Source: SZUA-254 sp031379665 (GTDB lineage Bacteria > Bacteroidota > Ignavibacteria > UBA10030 > SZUA-254). Taken from it: a stretch of DNA of 64,000 bases. The notes beneath the pieces are model-generated. The model had not been told where the DNA came from, made no database searches, and saw nothing but the letters and a program-made list of their open reading frames with translations. The stretch spans positions 1-64,000 of the forward strand of contig JANNFI010000046.1 of assembly GCA_031379665.1 (NCBI GenBank). The letters run 5' to 3'. The position numbers and the translations under genes were made by a program. Positions 18,373 to 27,335 of the stretch are shown here, piece by piece (position 1 is the stretch's first letter; every line of letters starts with the position of its first letter).

Positions 18373-18452
18373 ACTGTTCTCCTGATCTGCTGTGTATGGT
18401 GGTTTAGACGAAACCCATGGTAAAATGTTTCAGGCAGAGTGCCTGGCCGATG

Positions 18453-18481
18453 TTGCGAATCGGGGTGATATTTGTTAGATT
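18453..18481 (+). promoter_or_regulatory. candidate promoter TTGCGA-N17-TAGATT
   Basis: TTGCGA (18453-18458) and TAGATT (18476-18481) are 17 bases apart, with the -10 box 24 bases before the ATG of the M28 peptidase gene. The -10 sequence is identical to that proposed for secA. Confidence 0.45.
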
Positions 18482-18505
18482 CTGCGGTCTTTAGACTATC
18501 TCCAG

Positions 18506-19471
18506 ATGCTCCCTAAACTTCTTCTTACCTTCATTCTCTTCTGGTCGGGGTGTTCGGGTGGAAAGGATCAGGACCCGGCCCGCTCCGGGGGTCCCGCGGT
18601 GAAAGCCGGTCCGAGTGTCCCGAAATTTGACGGCCAGAGCGCCTTCCGGTACCTGACGGCCCAGGTAGACTTCGGACCCCGGGTTTCGGGGACGAAGGCT
18701 CACGACCGTTGCGCTGATTACCTTGCGACGGAAATGGAAAAATCAGCGGAAGCCGTCAACCTCCAGCCCTTCACGATCACCGGCTACGACGGAAAGGCGT
18801 TGAGGTACACCAACATCATCGCGTCGTTCAATCTCAAGGCCACGACACGTATCCTCCTCCTCGCGCACTGGGACTCCCGCCCCTGGGCCGACAACGAGAA
18901 GGACAGCAGCCTCCACGATCGCCCGGTCCCCGGAGCCAACGACGGCGCGAGCGGCGTCGCCGTCCTCCTCGAAATCGCCCGGCATCTGAAAGCCGCTCCT
19001 CCGGAGGCGGGAGTAGACATTCTCCTGACCGACGGCGAGGATTACGGACGACACCGCGACCCGGGAGGATTCCTCCACGGCGCCCGGTATTTCGCGTCGC
19101 ATCTGCCGCAGGGGTACCGGCCAGCGTTCGGGATCCTGCTCGACATGGTGGGCGACGCCCGGCTGGAGATCCCGCGCGAACAGCATTCGATCGATTTCGC
19201 CCCCGACATCGTCGACCTCGTTTGGGGAACCGCCGACCGTCTCGGCTACTCTCAGTTCGTTAACACGGTCCAGGGAAGCGTCACCGACGACCATCTGCCC
19301 CTGAACGCCGCCGGCATCCCGACGATCGACATCATCGATTTCGATTATCCCGATTCCACCAACCGTTACTGGCATACTCTCCAGGACACCCCCGACAAGT
19401 GCAGCCCCGAAAGTCTCGAGGCGGTGGGGTCGGTCGTGTTGACGGTGATCTACGAGTATCGCGTCGAGTAA
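18506..19471 (+). CDS. M28 family zinc peptidase, glutaminyl-cyclase-like, probable lipoprotein
   Basis: A 321-residue exported protein. The N-terminal helix ends in FWSGCSGG, a near-lipobox, so lipid attachment at that Cys is likely though the residue at -3 is unusual. Zinc-ligand motifs of family M28 are in order: AHWDSRPWAD (His, Asp), PGANDGASGVAV (bridging Asp), LLTDGEDYG (catalytic Glu region) and a late RYWHTLQDTPDK (His). The HWDSRPWAD and RYWHTLQD sequences resemble the glutaminyl-peptide cyclotransferase branch, so either aminopeptidase or N-terminal Gln cyclase activity is possible. First gene of a probable plus-strand run with prmA and ppx. Confidence 0.88.
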   Translation: MLPKLLLTFILFWSGCSGGKDQDPARSGGPAVKAGPSVPKFDGQSAFRYLTAQVDFGPRVSGTKAHDRCADYLATEMEKSAEAVNLQPFTITGYDGKALRYTNIIASFNLKATTRILLLAHWDSRPWADNEKDSSLHDRPVPGANDGASGVAVLLEIARHLKAAPPEAGVDILLTDGEDYGRHRDPGGFLHGARYFASHLPQGYRPAFGILLDMVGDARLEIPREQHSIDFAPDIVDLVWGTADRLGYSQFVNTVQGSVTDDHLPLNAAGIPTIDIIDFDYPDSTNRYWHTLQDTPDKCSPESLEAVGSVVLTVIYEYRVE

Positions 19472-19489
19472 AGCGCCAGCGGGGCTATT

Positions 19490-20332
19490 GTGAAAACATT
19501 CCTCCAGATCGCGGTGTCGGGGAGCAAAAGCCAGACGGAGGCGCTGCTCCCCTCCCTCATCGAACTCGGCTGTGTTGGTTTCGAGGAAACCGATACACAC
19601 CTGGTCGGGTACGCGGAGCTCCCTCCCTCTCCGCAGGCGTCGGAGGCGCTGAAGACGGCCTTCCGGGACATCCTGCAACGGATCTCGGTGAACGCGGAGG
19701 TTTCGTTCCAGGAGATCGCCGACAGAAACTGGAACGCGGAGTGGGAGAGCACCATCCGTCCCATCGAGGTCGGGTCACGGATAGCCATCACACCCTCCTG
19801 GTGCGAGTACCGCAATGACGCCGGGAGAGTCGTCCTGACCATCGATCCGAAAATGTCCTTTGGCACCGGCTACCACGAGACGACGCGGTTGATGCTTATC
19901 CTGATCGAACGATACGTCAGCGCGCGCACCTTCGTCCTCGACGTCGGCACAGGCACCGGGATCCTTGCGATCGCCGCGGTCAAGCTCGGGGCGGGCTCCG
20001 CCCTCGGGACGGATACCGATGAGTGGGCGGTACAGAACGCGCTCGAAAATATCAGGCTCAACAACGTCGAGGACCTCGTCGGAGTCTACCACGGGAGCAT
20101 CCCCGACCGGCTGGACTCCCCTCTTGCGATGATCTGCGCCAACCTCACCTTGGGCGACCTGAAGACGCTGCTGGAACGATTCCGGGGCCTGTTGCCGGAG
20201 TCCGGCCTCCTCCTCGCCTCAGGCCTCCTTGCAGAGGATGAGGGACCGATCGGGGCGGCGCTCGCAGGAACGGGATTCACCGTCGTCGAAACGCTTCGGG
20301 AGAACGAGTGGCTGGCCATCTGCGCCCGGTGA
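19490..20332 (+). CDS. prmA: ribosomal protein L11 methyltransferase
   Basis: A 280-residue SAM-dependent enzyme that trimethylates ribosomal protein L11. The N-terminal half is the L11-binding domain; the C-terminal half has motif I LDVGTGTGILAIAAVKLGA, an acidic motif II (GTDTDEWAV) and the NLTLGDL substrate loop in place of the usual NPPY-like motif. The start is a GTG at 19490, 18 bases after the peptidase stop. Its stop codon overlaps the ppx start (GTGA). Confidence 0.93.
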   Translation: MKTFLQIAVSGSKSQTEALLPSLIELGCVGFEETDTHLVGYAELPPSPQASEALKTAFRDILQRISVNAEVSFQEIADRNWNAEWESTIRPIEVGSRIAITPSWCEYRNDAGRVVLTIDPKMSFGTGYHETTRLMLILIERYVSARTFVLDVGTGTGILAIAAVKLGAGSALGTDTDEWAVQNALENIRLNNVEDLVGVYHGSIPDRLDSPLAMICANLTLGDLKTLLERFRGLLPESGLLLASGLLAEDEGPIGAALAGTGFTVVETLRENEWLAICAR

Positions 20333-21282
20333 GGCTCGCCGGAATCGACATCGGCACCAACACCGTCCTCCTGCTCGTCGCTGAGGTCGATCCCTCGGGC
20401 CAGCTCACCCTGCTCACCGAGGAACTGGCGACCCCCCGTCTGGGCCGCAATCTGGGTGGTTACGGGGATATCCGTCCGGCGGCGTTCGAGGAACTCGGAG
20501 CAATCCTGAAGCGATACCGTGACATCGCCGCATCGTACGAGGCCGTGCGGGTCGTCGCCTGCGCGACGAGCGCGGTCCGGAGGGCGTCGAACGCTGAGGC
20601 GCTCCTTGATTACGTGCGTGAGACCGTTGGGATGGAGGTCGAGGTGATCGACGGAGCGACGGAGGCCGACCTCACCTTCCGCGGCGTTGTGAGCGGTGCG
20701 GGCTCGCTCTGGCCGGATCCCGCCGTGCTCGACATCGGAGGCGGCAGCACCGAACTCTGCTATGCGAGACGGGGCGCCACCAACGGGGACCGGATACTGA
20801 CCCGGACCAGTCTCGAGATCGGCAGTGTCCGGCTGAGTGAACGGCATCTCCGGCACTCGCCCCCTCACGCAGGGGAGATCGCCACAGCACGGGCGGTCAT
20901 CATCGAAGAACTCTCCCAGGTTACCAATCCCGGATTCGGGTACTACACCCTCGTCGCGGTCGCCGGCACGGCAACGACCGCCGCCGCCATCCACCTCGGG
21001 CTCGCGGAGTTCGACGGTGGAAAAATCGACGGGTGCGCGATCCCTGCGGACGACGTCCACGCGATCTCCTCGCGGCTGCTGACGATGGACGCTGCCGCGA
21101 TCCGCTCCCTTTGGGCAGTGACCGCAGGACGGGAGGACATCATCGCCGCGGGCGGATTGATCCTCTCGACCATCGTGGACCATTTCGGCTTCCGGAGCAT
21201 CCGCGTCAGCGTGCGCGGACTCAGATACGGCATCGTGCTCAGGGAGTGGAAACGATTGACGGGCGGTACGGGGGCGGCCTGA
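20329..21282 (+). CDS. ppx: exopolyphosphatase / pppGpp phosphatase (Ppx/GppA)
   Basis: A 317-residue ASKHA-fold phosphatase of the short Ppx/GppA type. It hydrolyses polyphosphate or converts pppGpp to ppGpp; which of the two cannot be told from sequence. Phosphate-binding loops are clear: LAGIDIGTNTVLLLVAEV at the N-terminus and AVLDIGGGSTEL near residue 135, with VVACATSAVRRA between. The start is the GTG at 20329 that overlaps the prmA stop as GTGA; an earlier in-frame GTG inside prmA is less likely. It converges on the cysteine desulfurase gene with only 4 bases between. Confidence 0.9.
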   Translation: MRLAGIDIGTNTVLLLVAEVDPSGQLTLLTEELATPRLGRNLGGYGDIRPAAFEELGAILKRYRDIAASYEAVRVVACATSAVRRASNAEALLDYVRETVGMEVEVIDGATEADLTFRGVVSGAGSLWPDPAVLDIGGGSTELCYARRGATNGDRILTRTSLEIGSVRLSERHLRHSPPHAGEIATARAVIIEELSQVTNPGFGYYTLVAVAGTATTAAAIHLGLAEFDGGKIDGCAIPADDVHAISSRLLTMDAAAIRSLWAVTAGREDIIAAGGLILSTIVDHFGFRSIRVSVRGLRYGIVLREWKRLTGGTGAA

Positions 21283-21286
21283 GGCC

Positions 21287-22456
21287 TTAGGCGGGTTTGC
21301 CGGGCTTCCCGATCCTGCGGACGATGGAAACGATTTCGTCGGCGGCGTAGTCGACGTCATCCGCCGAGGTGGCCGACCCGAGGGAGAGCCTGAGCGAGGC
21401 CGCGGCAGTCGCGCGGTTTCGGCCGATCGCCAGGAGCACGTGGGAAGGTTCGATGGTACCGGAGGTGCAGGCCGAGCCGCTCGAGGCCGCGATCCCCGCC
21501 AGGTCGAGATTAAAGAGCAGCGCCTCGGCGTCGAGCGCGGCGACGCTCTCCGGGATGGAAATGTTCAGGACACCAGGGAGGACTTTCTCGGGGTGGCCGT
21601 TGACGAGGACGCCCGGGATCCCCTCCACCACCCGGACCCTGAGCCGCTCCCTCAACCCCCGCAGCCGCGGCCCCTCATCCGGCATCGAGGCCACCGCGTC
21701 CTCCGCGGCGATCGCGAATCCGACCGCCAGCGGCACGTTCTCGGTCCCGGCGCGGGCGCCCCGCTCCTGTCCGCCGCCGTGCATGAATTTTTCGAGTTTC
21801 ACCCCCCTCCGGACGCAAAGTCCGCCGATCCCCTTCGGTCCGTAGATCTTGTGTGCGGATATTGTCAACAGGTCCGGTCCGTCATCCGCGAAGCTCAGGG
21901 GAATCTTCCCGAACGACTGGGCCGCATCGCAATGGAACGGTACGCCGGCTTCCCGCGCGATCGCAGCGATCTCCCCGATCGGATTGACGGTCCCAATCTC
22001 GTTGTTCGCGTGCATCACGCTGATGAGCGCCGTCTTCGGCGTGATCGCCTTCCGGACGTCGTCGGGCGAGACCATTCCGTGGCCGTCGACCCGGAGATAT
22101 ATCACATCGGAACCGCTCAGGCCCAGGTGTGCACAGGTGTCGAGGACGGCGTGGTGTTCCGCCGTCGTGGTGATGATGCCGTTCCGCCCGGCTTTCAACG
22201 CTTCCGCGAGTGCGCCTTTGATCGCGTGGTTGTCCGACTCAGTCCCCCCCGAGACGAAGACGAGCTCCCCCGGCCTGGCCGAGAGAAGCGCCGCGATTCT
22301 GGCCCTGCTCCCGTCGAGCGCCGCCCGCGCCTCCTGGCCCTGGCGATGGATCGACGAGGCGTTTCCGAACACAGATCCAAAATATTTTTGCATCGCACCG
22401 ACGACGGCCGCGGTGACCGGGGTCGTGGCGCAATGGTCGAGGTACACGTGTCTCAT
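21287..22456 (-). CDS. cysteine desulfurase (NifS/IscS family)
   Basis: A 389-residue PLP enzyme that removes sulfur from cysteine for Fe-S clusters and tRNA thiolation. It shows the N-terminal YLDHCATTPV, the EHHAVLD histidine that stacks on PLP, the DAAQSFGK aspartate block, the Schiff-base lysine in SAHKIYGPKGIGG, and the catalytic cysteine loop SGSACTSG (residue about 330). The arrangement is that of class I (NifS/IscS) enzymes. No iscU or iscR is adjacent, so I leave the gene symbol open. The Spy-like gene ends 13 bases upstream. Confidence 0.94.
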   Translation of the reverse strand: MRHVYLDHCATTPVTAAVVGAMQKYFGSVFGNASSIHRQGQEARAALDGSRARIAALLSARPGELVFVSGGTESDNHAIKGALAEALKAGRNGIITTTAEHHAVLDTCAHLGLSGSDVIYLRVDGHGMVSPDDVRKAITPKTALISVMHANNEIGTVNPIGEIAAIAREAGVPFHCDAAQSFGKIPLSFADDGPDLLTISAHKIYGPKGIGGLCVRRGVKLEKFMHGGGQERGARAGTENVPLAVGFAIAAEDAVASMPDEGPRLRGLRERLRVRVVEGIPGVLVNGHPEKVLPGVLNISIPESVAALDAEALLFNLDLAGIAASSGSACTSGTIEPSHVLLAIGRNRATAAASLRLSLGSATSADDVDYAADEIVSIVRRIGKPGKPA

Positions 22457-22469
22457 CGTCGAGAATCGA

Positions 22470-22985
22470 TCAATCGTCGAACTTCGATGAACGCTTCTTC
22501 ATCCGCTCACCCATCGCATTCCTTACCTGCGCCTGGAAGTCTCGCTCGAAAATGAGCATCCGGGCGAATTTTTCCGTCGGGAGGAGCTGCCTCATTTCGT
22601 CCTGGTACCTCTTCCGTTCATCCGACAGTTTCCGGTCCTGTTCGAACACCCTGGCGATCTCCTTCTCGATGGCGGCTTCATCCGGCTTGCGCTCGGGGGG
22701 GGCCTCATCCGATGAGACTCCGAGTCCCTTCCCGAGGCCGTCCAGGATCGCGGCCCGGTCCCCGGAGAGGGCTTTCATCCGGTCCTCGTGTTCCTTCCGT
22801 TTCGCCATGAACCGCACGGCTTCCTCCTCACCGAGCTGAAGCTCCTCGATGAGACGCATCTGCTTGAAGCGTTCCACCCGGTCGATCCGCTCCTTGCGAC
22901 CCTGGTGGTCGGGTGGCTGCGCGGCCGCGCCCCTGACCACGAGAGCCGTGAGCACGAGCAGAACGGGAATGATGACCTTCTTCAC
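22470..22985 (-). CDS. Spy/CpxP-like periplasmic helical protein
   Basis: A protein of 171 residues from the GTG at 22985, which has AAAGG 8 bases upstream; a TTG at 23000 is in frame but has no ribosome site. A signal peptide (KKVIIPVLLVLTALVV) is followed by a fully helical, highly charged region with ELQLGEEEAVRFMAKRKEHE and LLPTEKFARMLIFE. The second block resembles the LTxxQ-type motif of Spy/CpxP stress chaperones, here as LPTEKF. It lies directly downstream of an ECF sigma/anti-sigma pair, which suggests an envelope-stress role. The assignment rests on helical character and motif, not on strong identity. Confidence 0.7.
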   Translation of the reverse strand: MKKVIIPVLLVLTALVVRGAAAQPPDHQGRKERIDRVERFKQMRLIEELQLGEEEAVRFMAKRKEHEDRMKALSGDRAAILDGLGKGLGVSSDEAPPERKPDEAAIEKEIARVFEQDRKLSDERKRYQDEMRQLLPTEKFARMLIFERDFQAQVRNAMGERMKKRSSKFDD

Positions 22986-23005
22986 GATGGCACCTTTCAA
23001 AGTGG

Positions 23006-23614
23006 TTATTTGATGTCCAGGAGGCTGGCGATTTCGGTAAACTGTTCTTCGTCGAGGTGCCGCAGGAGTTCCTCCGGATCGACGAATGCGGCAAAGGCCT
23101 GCTCCGTTTCCTCCGGGAGGAGATCGGCGATGAATTCACTGACCGACGGCTCGACACCACCGTTCGCGTCGGCCGGTTCGAGGAGGGCGGCGTCCCTTCC
23201 GCTCTGGCGCAACTCGTAGAGATCGTCGTCGGAGAGCACCGCGAGCAGGTCTCCCCCGCCGACCGTCACCGGGGGGCGGTCGGTCACAACCGAGAGGAGG
23301 ATCGCCAGAACCGCGACCGCGGCCGCCGGAGCGAACATTCGGACGACAGCCGGCCGGAAATACCGCGCCGGGCTGGCGCCGCTGGTCTCAGACCGTTCCC
23401 TCACCCGGGGAAGGATGGACGGCCAGTATGAGGGATCCGGTAGCGGTTCCCCCGATGCCCGGGCGATTCCCGCGAGTGCCGAGGTCGTCATCCGGAGCCG
23501 TTCGCGACAGCCTGGGCACAACCTGAGGTGTTCCGACTCGTCGTCGGAGAACGACGGAACCGGGGCGACCGCCGTCAGGGTCAGGAGGCGTTCGTCGATC
23601 TGAAGACAGTTCAT
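23006..23614 (-). CDS. membrane anti-sigma factor with zinc-binding motif
   Basis: A 202-residue protein whose N-terminal domain contains HLRLCPGC, the HxxxCxxC zinc-anti-sigma signature. One transmembrane helix (about 94-110, AAAVAVLAILLSVV) separates it from an acidic extracytoplasmic domain with many Glu and Asp residues. Its ATG overlaps the stop of the sigma gene as ATGA, so the two are made in step. By analogy with known ECF systems it should hold the sigma factor inactive at the membrane until an envelope signal triggers release. No anti-sigma protease is nearby. Confidence 0.82.
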   Translation of the reverse strand: MNCLQIDERLLTLTAVAPVPSFSDDESEHLRLCPGCRERLRMTTSALAGIARASGEPLPDPSYWPSILPRVRERSETSGASPARYFRPAVVRMFAPAAAVAVLAILLSVVTDRPPVTVGGGDLLAVLSDDDLYELRQSGRDAALLEPADANGGVEPSVSEFIADLLPEETEQAFAAFVDPEELLRHLDEEQFTEIASLLDIK

Positions 23615-24162
23615 GCGTGGCGCTCCGCGATGAACCGGCCTATCTTCCGGAGCGCGTGGAAGTAATTCGACTTGACGCCCCCGACGGAACGTCCCAGGAT
23701 CGACGCGATTTTATCGAACTTCATCTCTTCGTGGTAGCGCATCATGAAGACCGCCTTCTGTTTCTCCGGCAGCGAAATGACGGCGCTGTCCAGAAGGGAA
23801 TGTTCCTCCCCCCTGAGGAGGATCCGCTCCGGATCGTCGCCGTCCGCCGTCTGGTTCTGCAGCAGTGAATCGATATGAAAGTAATTTACTATTTTCTTCT
23901 TCCTCGAGGCGTTCAATGATACGTTGACGGTAATCCTGTAGAGCCAGGTGAAGAATTCCGAATCCCCCCGGAACGAACGGAGTTTTCGATAGACCTTGAT
24001 GAAAACCTCCTGGACTGCGTCGTCCGCATCCTCGTGCGAGCCGAGGATCCTCCTCGCGGCCCAATACACCCGTTCCTGATACCTGACGACAAGCAGGTTG
24101 AAAGCGTTTTCATCCCCGTTCCGGAACGACTCGATCAACTGCGGATCGGGTTGCTCTGTCAT
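23611..24162 (-). CDS. ECF-type RNA polymerase sigma factor
   Basis: A 183-residue sigma factor with only regions 2 and 4, as in the ECF group. Region 2 has DADDAVQEVFIKVYRKL and FFTWLYRITVNV; region 4 has LPEKQKAVFMMRYHEEM with a helix-turn-helix ending SVGGVKSNYFHALRK. It heads a three-gene unit with the overlapping anti-sigma gene and the Spy-like gene. The 133-base leader holds no clear housekeeping promoter; GGAAAC at about 24245-24250 on the minus strand might be part of a self-recognised promoter, but I cannot confirm that. Confidence 0.93.
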   Translation of the reverse strand: MTEQPDPQLIESFRNGDENAFNLLVVRYQERVYWAARRILGSHEDADDAVQEVFIKVYRKLRSFRGDSEFFTWLYRITVNVSLNASRKKKIVNYFHIDSLLQNQTADGDDPERILLRGEEHSLLDSAVISLPEKQKAVFMMRYHEEMKFDKIASILGRSVGGVKSNYFHALRKIGRFIAERHA

Positions 24163-24295
24163 ATCCTCGGTTCGTCTTTCACATTAGATGCCCGCGAGGC
24201 CCGAATGGTTTAAACAGCTGGGGAGATCGGCAAATAATGGCGTTTCCACTCTTCATTCGAGGGTATCGGTCCATCGGTCGACCGCCGCTGCGCCA
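24163..24295. other. intergenic leader of the ECF sigma operon
   Basis: A space of 133 bases without a gene. On the minus strand it has no TTGnnn-N17-TAnnnT promoter, unlike many other leaders here. It contains a direct repeat of GACCGAT (spaced by 2 bases) and the GGAAAC element noted under the sigma gene. Confidence 0.4.
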
Positions 24296-25579
24296 TTACT
24301 CGATGATCAGGCGCGCAGGCGTCTGGCTGCGGTCCACGAGGCCTCTGACCCCCAGGGCGATGCCGCGGATGGTCTCGGCGAGGTGGCCGACGTCGAGGCG
24401 TGACACCTCGTCATGGACGGTGTGGTAGGTCGTGTCGACGTCGATCGGCGTCGTGGATAGCGTATGGGCCGGGACGCCCGCCCGGGCAAAGACGGCGTTA
24501 TCGGACCGCAGGAAAAGACGTTGATCCGGATAGGGATCGGGCAGCATCCTGAATCCGCTTCCCTCGAGTTCATCGGTGAGCATCGTCCCGAGCTGGCCGC
24601 GGTCGTATCCTGTCATCCAGAAACTGCGGGGACCGAACTTCGAGACCTTTCCCAACATCTCGAGGTTGACCATTGCGACGATCCGTTCGGGGTCGAGGCT
24701 GGCCCGGAGGTGCCGGGAGCCGAACCCCCCGATCTCCTCGGCTGCGAATGCGGCGAAGATGAGCGTTCGTTCGGGTTTCCCCTCCCGCGCGAAATGCTTC
24801 GCCAGCGAAATCAACGCCGTCGTCCCCGACGCGTTGTCGTCGGCGCCGTTTGCGATCGAGTCATCGTCCACCGGACGAACGATTCCCAGGTGGTCGTAGT
24901 GCGCCGAGAAGAGGACTACCTCGTCGCTCCGGTTCCCGGGGATGACCCCCACCACGTTCGCGAGGGAAGGGGTCTCGGAGCGCCCCTTGAACGACATCAC
25001 ACAGCTCCGGGCGCTGACGCTGTCGGTGAGGATCGCCACCAGGACGCCCGGATCCGGGTCGCCGGCGATGATGCGCGGACCGCTGGAGCGTCGGTGATAT
25101 CGCTGGAATATTTTTTCGTTGACCCTGGGGATGAGCAGGAGGCAGTTCTTCCGTCCGAAGAGCTCACGGTCAAACGTCTCCCCCATCCGGTAGACCGGGA
25201 ACGAATCGGACAGGGTCCAGGTCCCGCGATCGAGGTCACTCGAGATGATGATGTCCTCCCGGGGGACCGGAATACCGTTCAATACGACCGACGAGCTCTC
25301 CGGAACGATCCTCTTGACCGTGAAACGGTCGACGATCGAATCGGAACCCGGGGCGCTGACGAGCCCGGCCGAGGCGAACTCGGCCGCGATGAAGGCGGCG
25401 GCCGCATCGTTTCCCGGGGTAAAGCTCCCCCTCCCCGCGAGCCGGTCATCACTCAGGTATCGGAGGATGCGTTCCACGTCGGCGCGGTCCACGTCAGCGC
25501 CCGTCACGGGGGTCGTCCGGAGGAGCAACACGAGGGCCAGCAACGAGCAGAGTGCGAGGGCGCCGCCGATCGGTTTCAT
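24296..25579 (-). CDS. M28 family zinc aminopeptidase, secreted
   Basis: A 427-residue exported peptidase. The signal peptide spans about residues 4-27 (LALCSLLALVLLL). The M28 metal ligands are ordered as FSAHYDHLGI (His), NGADDNASGTTAL (bridging Asp), AFAAEEIGGFGSRHL (catalytic Glu pair) and a distal TTYHTVHDEV (His). About 110 residues between the N-terminus and the catalytic core could be a small accessory domain. It differs clearly from the other M28 gene at 18506-19471, which belongs to the glutaminyl-cyclase-like branch. Likely role: periplasmic peptide digestion. The gene begins just past the groEL terminator. Confidence 0.88.
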   Translation of the reverse strand: MKPIGGALALCSLLALVLLLRTTPVTGADVDRADVERILRYLSDDRLAGRGSFTPGNDAAAAFIAAEFASAGLVSAPGSDSIVDRFTVKRIVPESSSVVLNGIPVPREDIIISSDLDRGTWTLSDSFPVYRMGETFDRELFGRKNCLLLIPRVNEKIFQRYHRRSSGPRIIAGDPDPGVLVAILTDSVSARSCVMSFKGRSETPSLANVVGVIPGNRSDEVVLFSAHYDHLGIVRPVDDDSIANGADDNASGTTALISLAKHFAREGKPERTLIFAAFAAEEIGGFGSRHLRASLDPERIVAMVNLEMLGKVSKFGPRSFWMTGYDRGQLGTMLTDELEGSGFRMLPDPYPDQRLFLRSDNAVFARAGVPAHTLSTTPIDVDTTYHTVHDEVSRLDVGHLAETIRGIALGVRGLVDRSQTPARLIIE

Positions 25580-25590
25580 CGGGATAATAT

Positions 25591-25626
25591 AAAAAAACCC
25601 CAGCCGTCTTACAACGACCGGGGTTT
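25591..25626 (-). terminator. intrinsic terminator of groES-groEL
   Basis: On the minus strand, AAACCCC and GGGGTTT form an outer 7-bp stem around an imperfect inner stem, followed by further U residues and ATATTA. It lies 33 bases past the groEL stop, between groEL and the M28 peptidase gene. Confidence 0.85.
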
Positions 25627-25659
25627 CGTATGGTGTGTCCGTCGGAGAAGCCGTCGGAT

Positions 25660-27294
25660 TTAGTACATGTCGCCCATGCCTCCGGGCGGCATCGCGGGAC
25701 CGGATTTCTCCCTTTCCTTCTTCTCCACGATGGTCGCTTCGGTGGTGAGGAGCAGGCCGGCGACGCTGGCCGCGTTCTCGAGGGCTACTCTTGCAACCTT
25801 CGTCGGATCGATGACCCCGGCCTTGATCAACGGCTCACAGACTTCGGTCAGCGCATTGAATCCGTAATCGTCTTTCCCTTCTTTGACTTGATTCAAGATG
25901 ACGGAACTCTCGAGACCGGCATTCTCGACGATCATCCGCAGGGGCTCTTCGAGCGCCCGGCGCACGATCTCAACGCCAATCCTCTGGTCCGCGATTTCAG
26001 GCTTCAGGGAATCAAGTTTCTTCTGAATGCGGACGAAAGCCACGCCACCGCCGGGGATGATGCCCTCTTCGACGGCTGCCTTCGTCGCATGAACCGCATC
26101 TTCCACCCTCGCCTTCTTCTCTTTCATCTCGATTTCCGTGGCCGCGCCGACCTTCAACACCGCGACGCCACCTGAGAGTTTCGCAAGGCGTTCCTGGAGC
26201 TTTTCCTTGTCGTAGTCGGAGGTGGTCTTTTCGACCTGGGCCTTGATTTCGTTGATGCGCTTCGTGATCTCCACCTTCTTGCCGATACCTTCGACAATGG
26301 TGGTGTTGTCCTTGTCGATGGTGATCCGCTTCGCGCTTCCGAGGTAGGAGAGCTGGGCGTTTTCGAGCTTGTAGCCCTTCTCGTCGGAGATCACTGTCCC
26401 GCCGGTGAGGACGGCGATGTCTTCGAGCATCGCTTTGCGCCTGTCGCCGAAACCGGGGGCCTTGACCGCCGCGATCTTCAGCGTCCCGCGCAGCTTGTTG
26501 ACGACGAGGGTCGCAAGGGCTTCTCCCTCGAGGTCCTCGGCGATGATGAGCAACGCGCGGCCTGATTGCGCCGCCTTCTCGAGGATCGGGAGGAGTTCCT
26601 TCATCACGCTGATCTTTTTGTCGTGGATCAGGATGTACGGGTTTTCGAGGACCGTCTCCATCGTCTCGGCGTCGGTGACGAAGTACGGGGAGAGGTAACC
26701 GCGGTCGAACTGCATACCCTCGACGAATTCGACTTCCGTTTCGATGCCCTTGGCATCCTCGACGGTAATAACGCCATTCATTCCAACCTTATCCATCGCC
26801 CTGGCGATGAGATCTCCGATCATTTTGTCGTTATTCGCAGAGATCGCGCCAACCTGGGCGATCTTATTATTGTCATCACGAACATCCTTGGAGAGCTTTT
26901 TGAGTTCTTCCACGACTTTGGCGACGGCAAGATCGATGCCGCGCTTCAGGTCCATCGGGTTCGCCCCGGCGGTGACGTTCCGCATCCCTTCGCGGACGAT
27001 CGCCTGCGCAAGGACGGTGGCCGTGGTGGTGCCGTCGCCGGCGACGTCGGATGTCTTGCTGGCGACTTCACGAAGCATCTGTGCGCCCATGTTCTCGATC
27101 GGGTCTTCGAGTTCGATTTCCTTCGCAACGGTCACGCCGTCCTTGGTGATGGTCGGAGCGCCGAATTTCTTTTCGATGATGACGTTGCGGCCCTTCGGGC
27201 CGAGTGTCGCCTTGACGGCGTTCGCCAGGGTGTCAACGCCCCGCTTCAACGCCGCTCGCGCGTCCGCGTCGAATGTGATGATTTTTGCTGCCAT
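25660..27294 (-). CDS. groL: chaperonin GroEL
   Basis: A 544-residue group I chaperonin subunit that forms double seven-membered rings and folds proteins with GroES. Visible landmarks are KIITFDADARAALKRGVD at the start, the ATP-binding TLGPKGRNV and DGVTVAKEIELED, DVAGDGTTTATVLA, and the Gly/Met-rich C-terminal tail MPPGGMGDMY. Length is standard. A strong ribosome site (AAAGGAG, 7 bases before the ATG) is present. It follows groES by 41 bases in the same operon and is followed by a clear terminator. Confidence 0.98.
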   Translation of the reverse strand: MAAKIITFDADARAALKRGVDTLANAVKATLGPKGRNVIIEKKFGAPTITKDGVTVAKEIELEDPIENMGAQMLREVASKTSDVAGDGTTTATVLAQAIVREGMRNVTAGANPMDLKRGIDLAVAKVVEELKKLSKDVRDDNNKIAQVGAISANNDKMIGDLIARAMDKVGMNGVITVEDAKGIETEVEFVEGMQFDRGYLSPYFVTDAETMETVLENPYILIHDKKISVMKELLPILEKAAQSGRALLIIAEDLEGEALATLVVNKLRGTLKIAAVKAPGFGDRRKAMLEDIAVLTGGTVISDEKGYKLENAQLSYLGSAKRITIDKDNTTIVEGIGKKVEITKRINEIKAQVEKTTSDYDKEKLQERLAKLSGGVAVLKVGAATEIEMKEKKARVEDAVHATKAAVEEGIIPGGGVAFVRIQKKLDSLKPEIADQRIGVEIVRRALEEPLRMIVENAGLESSVILNQVKEGKDDYGFNALTEVCEPLIKAGVIDPTKVARVALENAASVAGLLLTTEATIVEKKEREKSGPAMPPGGMGDMY

Positions 27295-27335
27295 GGTGAT
27301 TCTCCTTTGAATGATTGGGTTCGAATGGTCGGGGT

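Noticed and set aside
18431..18445. Dyad CAGGC-N5-GCCTG between the DUF4097 and M28 genes
   Set aside because: Short and likely by chance; position relative to the promoter does not make it compelling.
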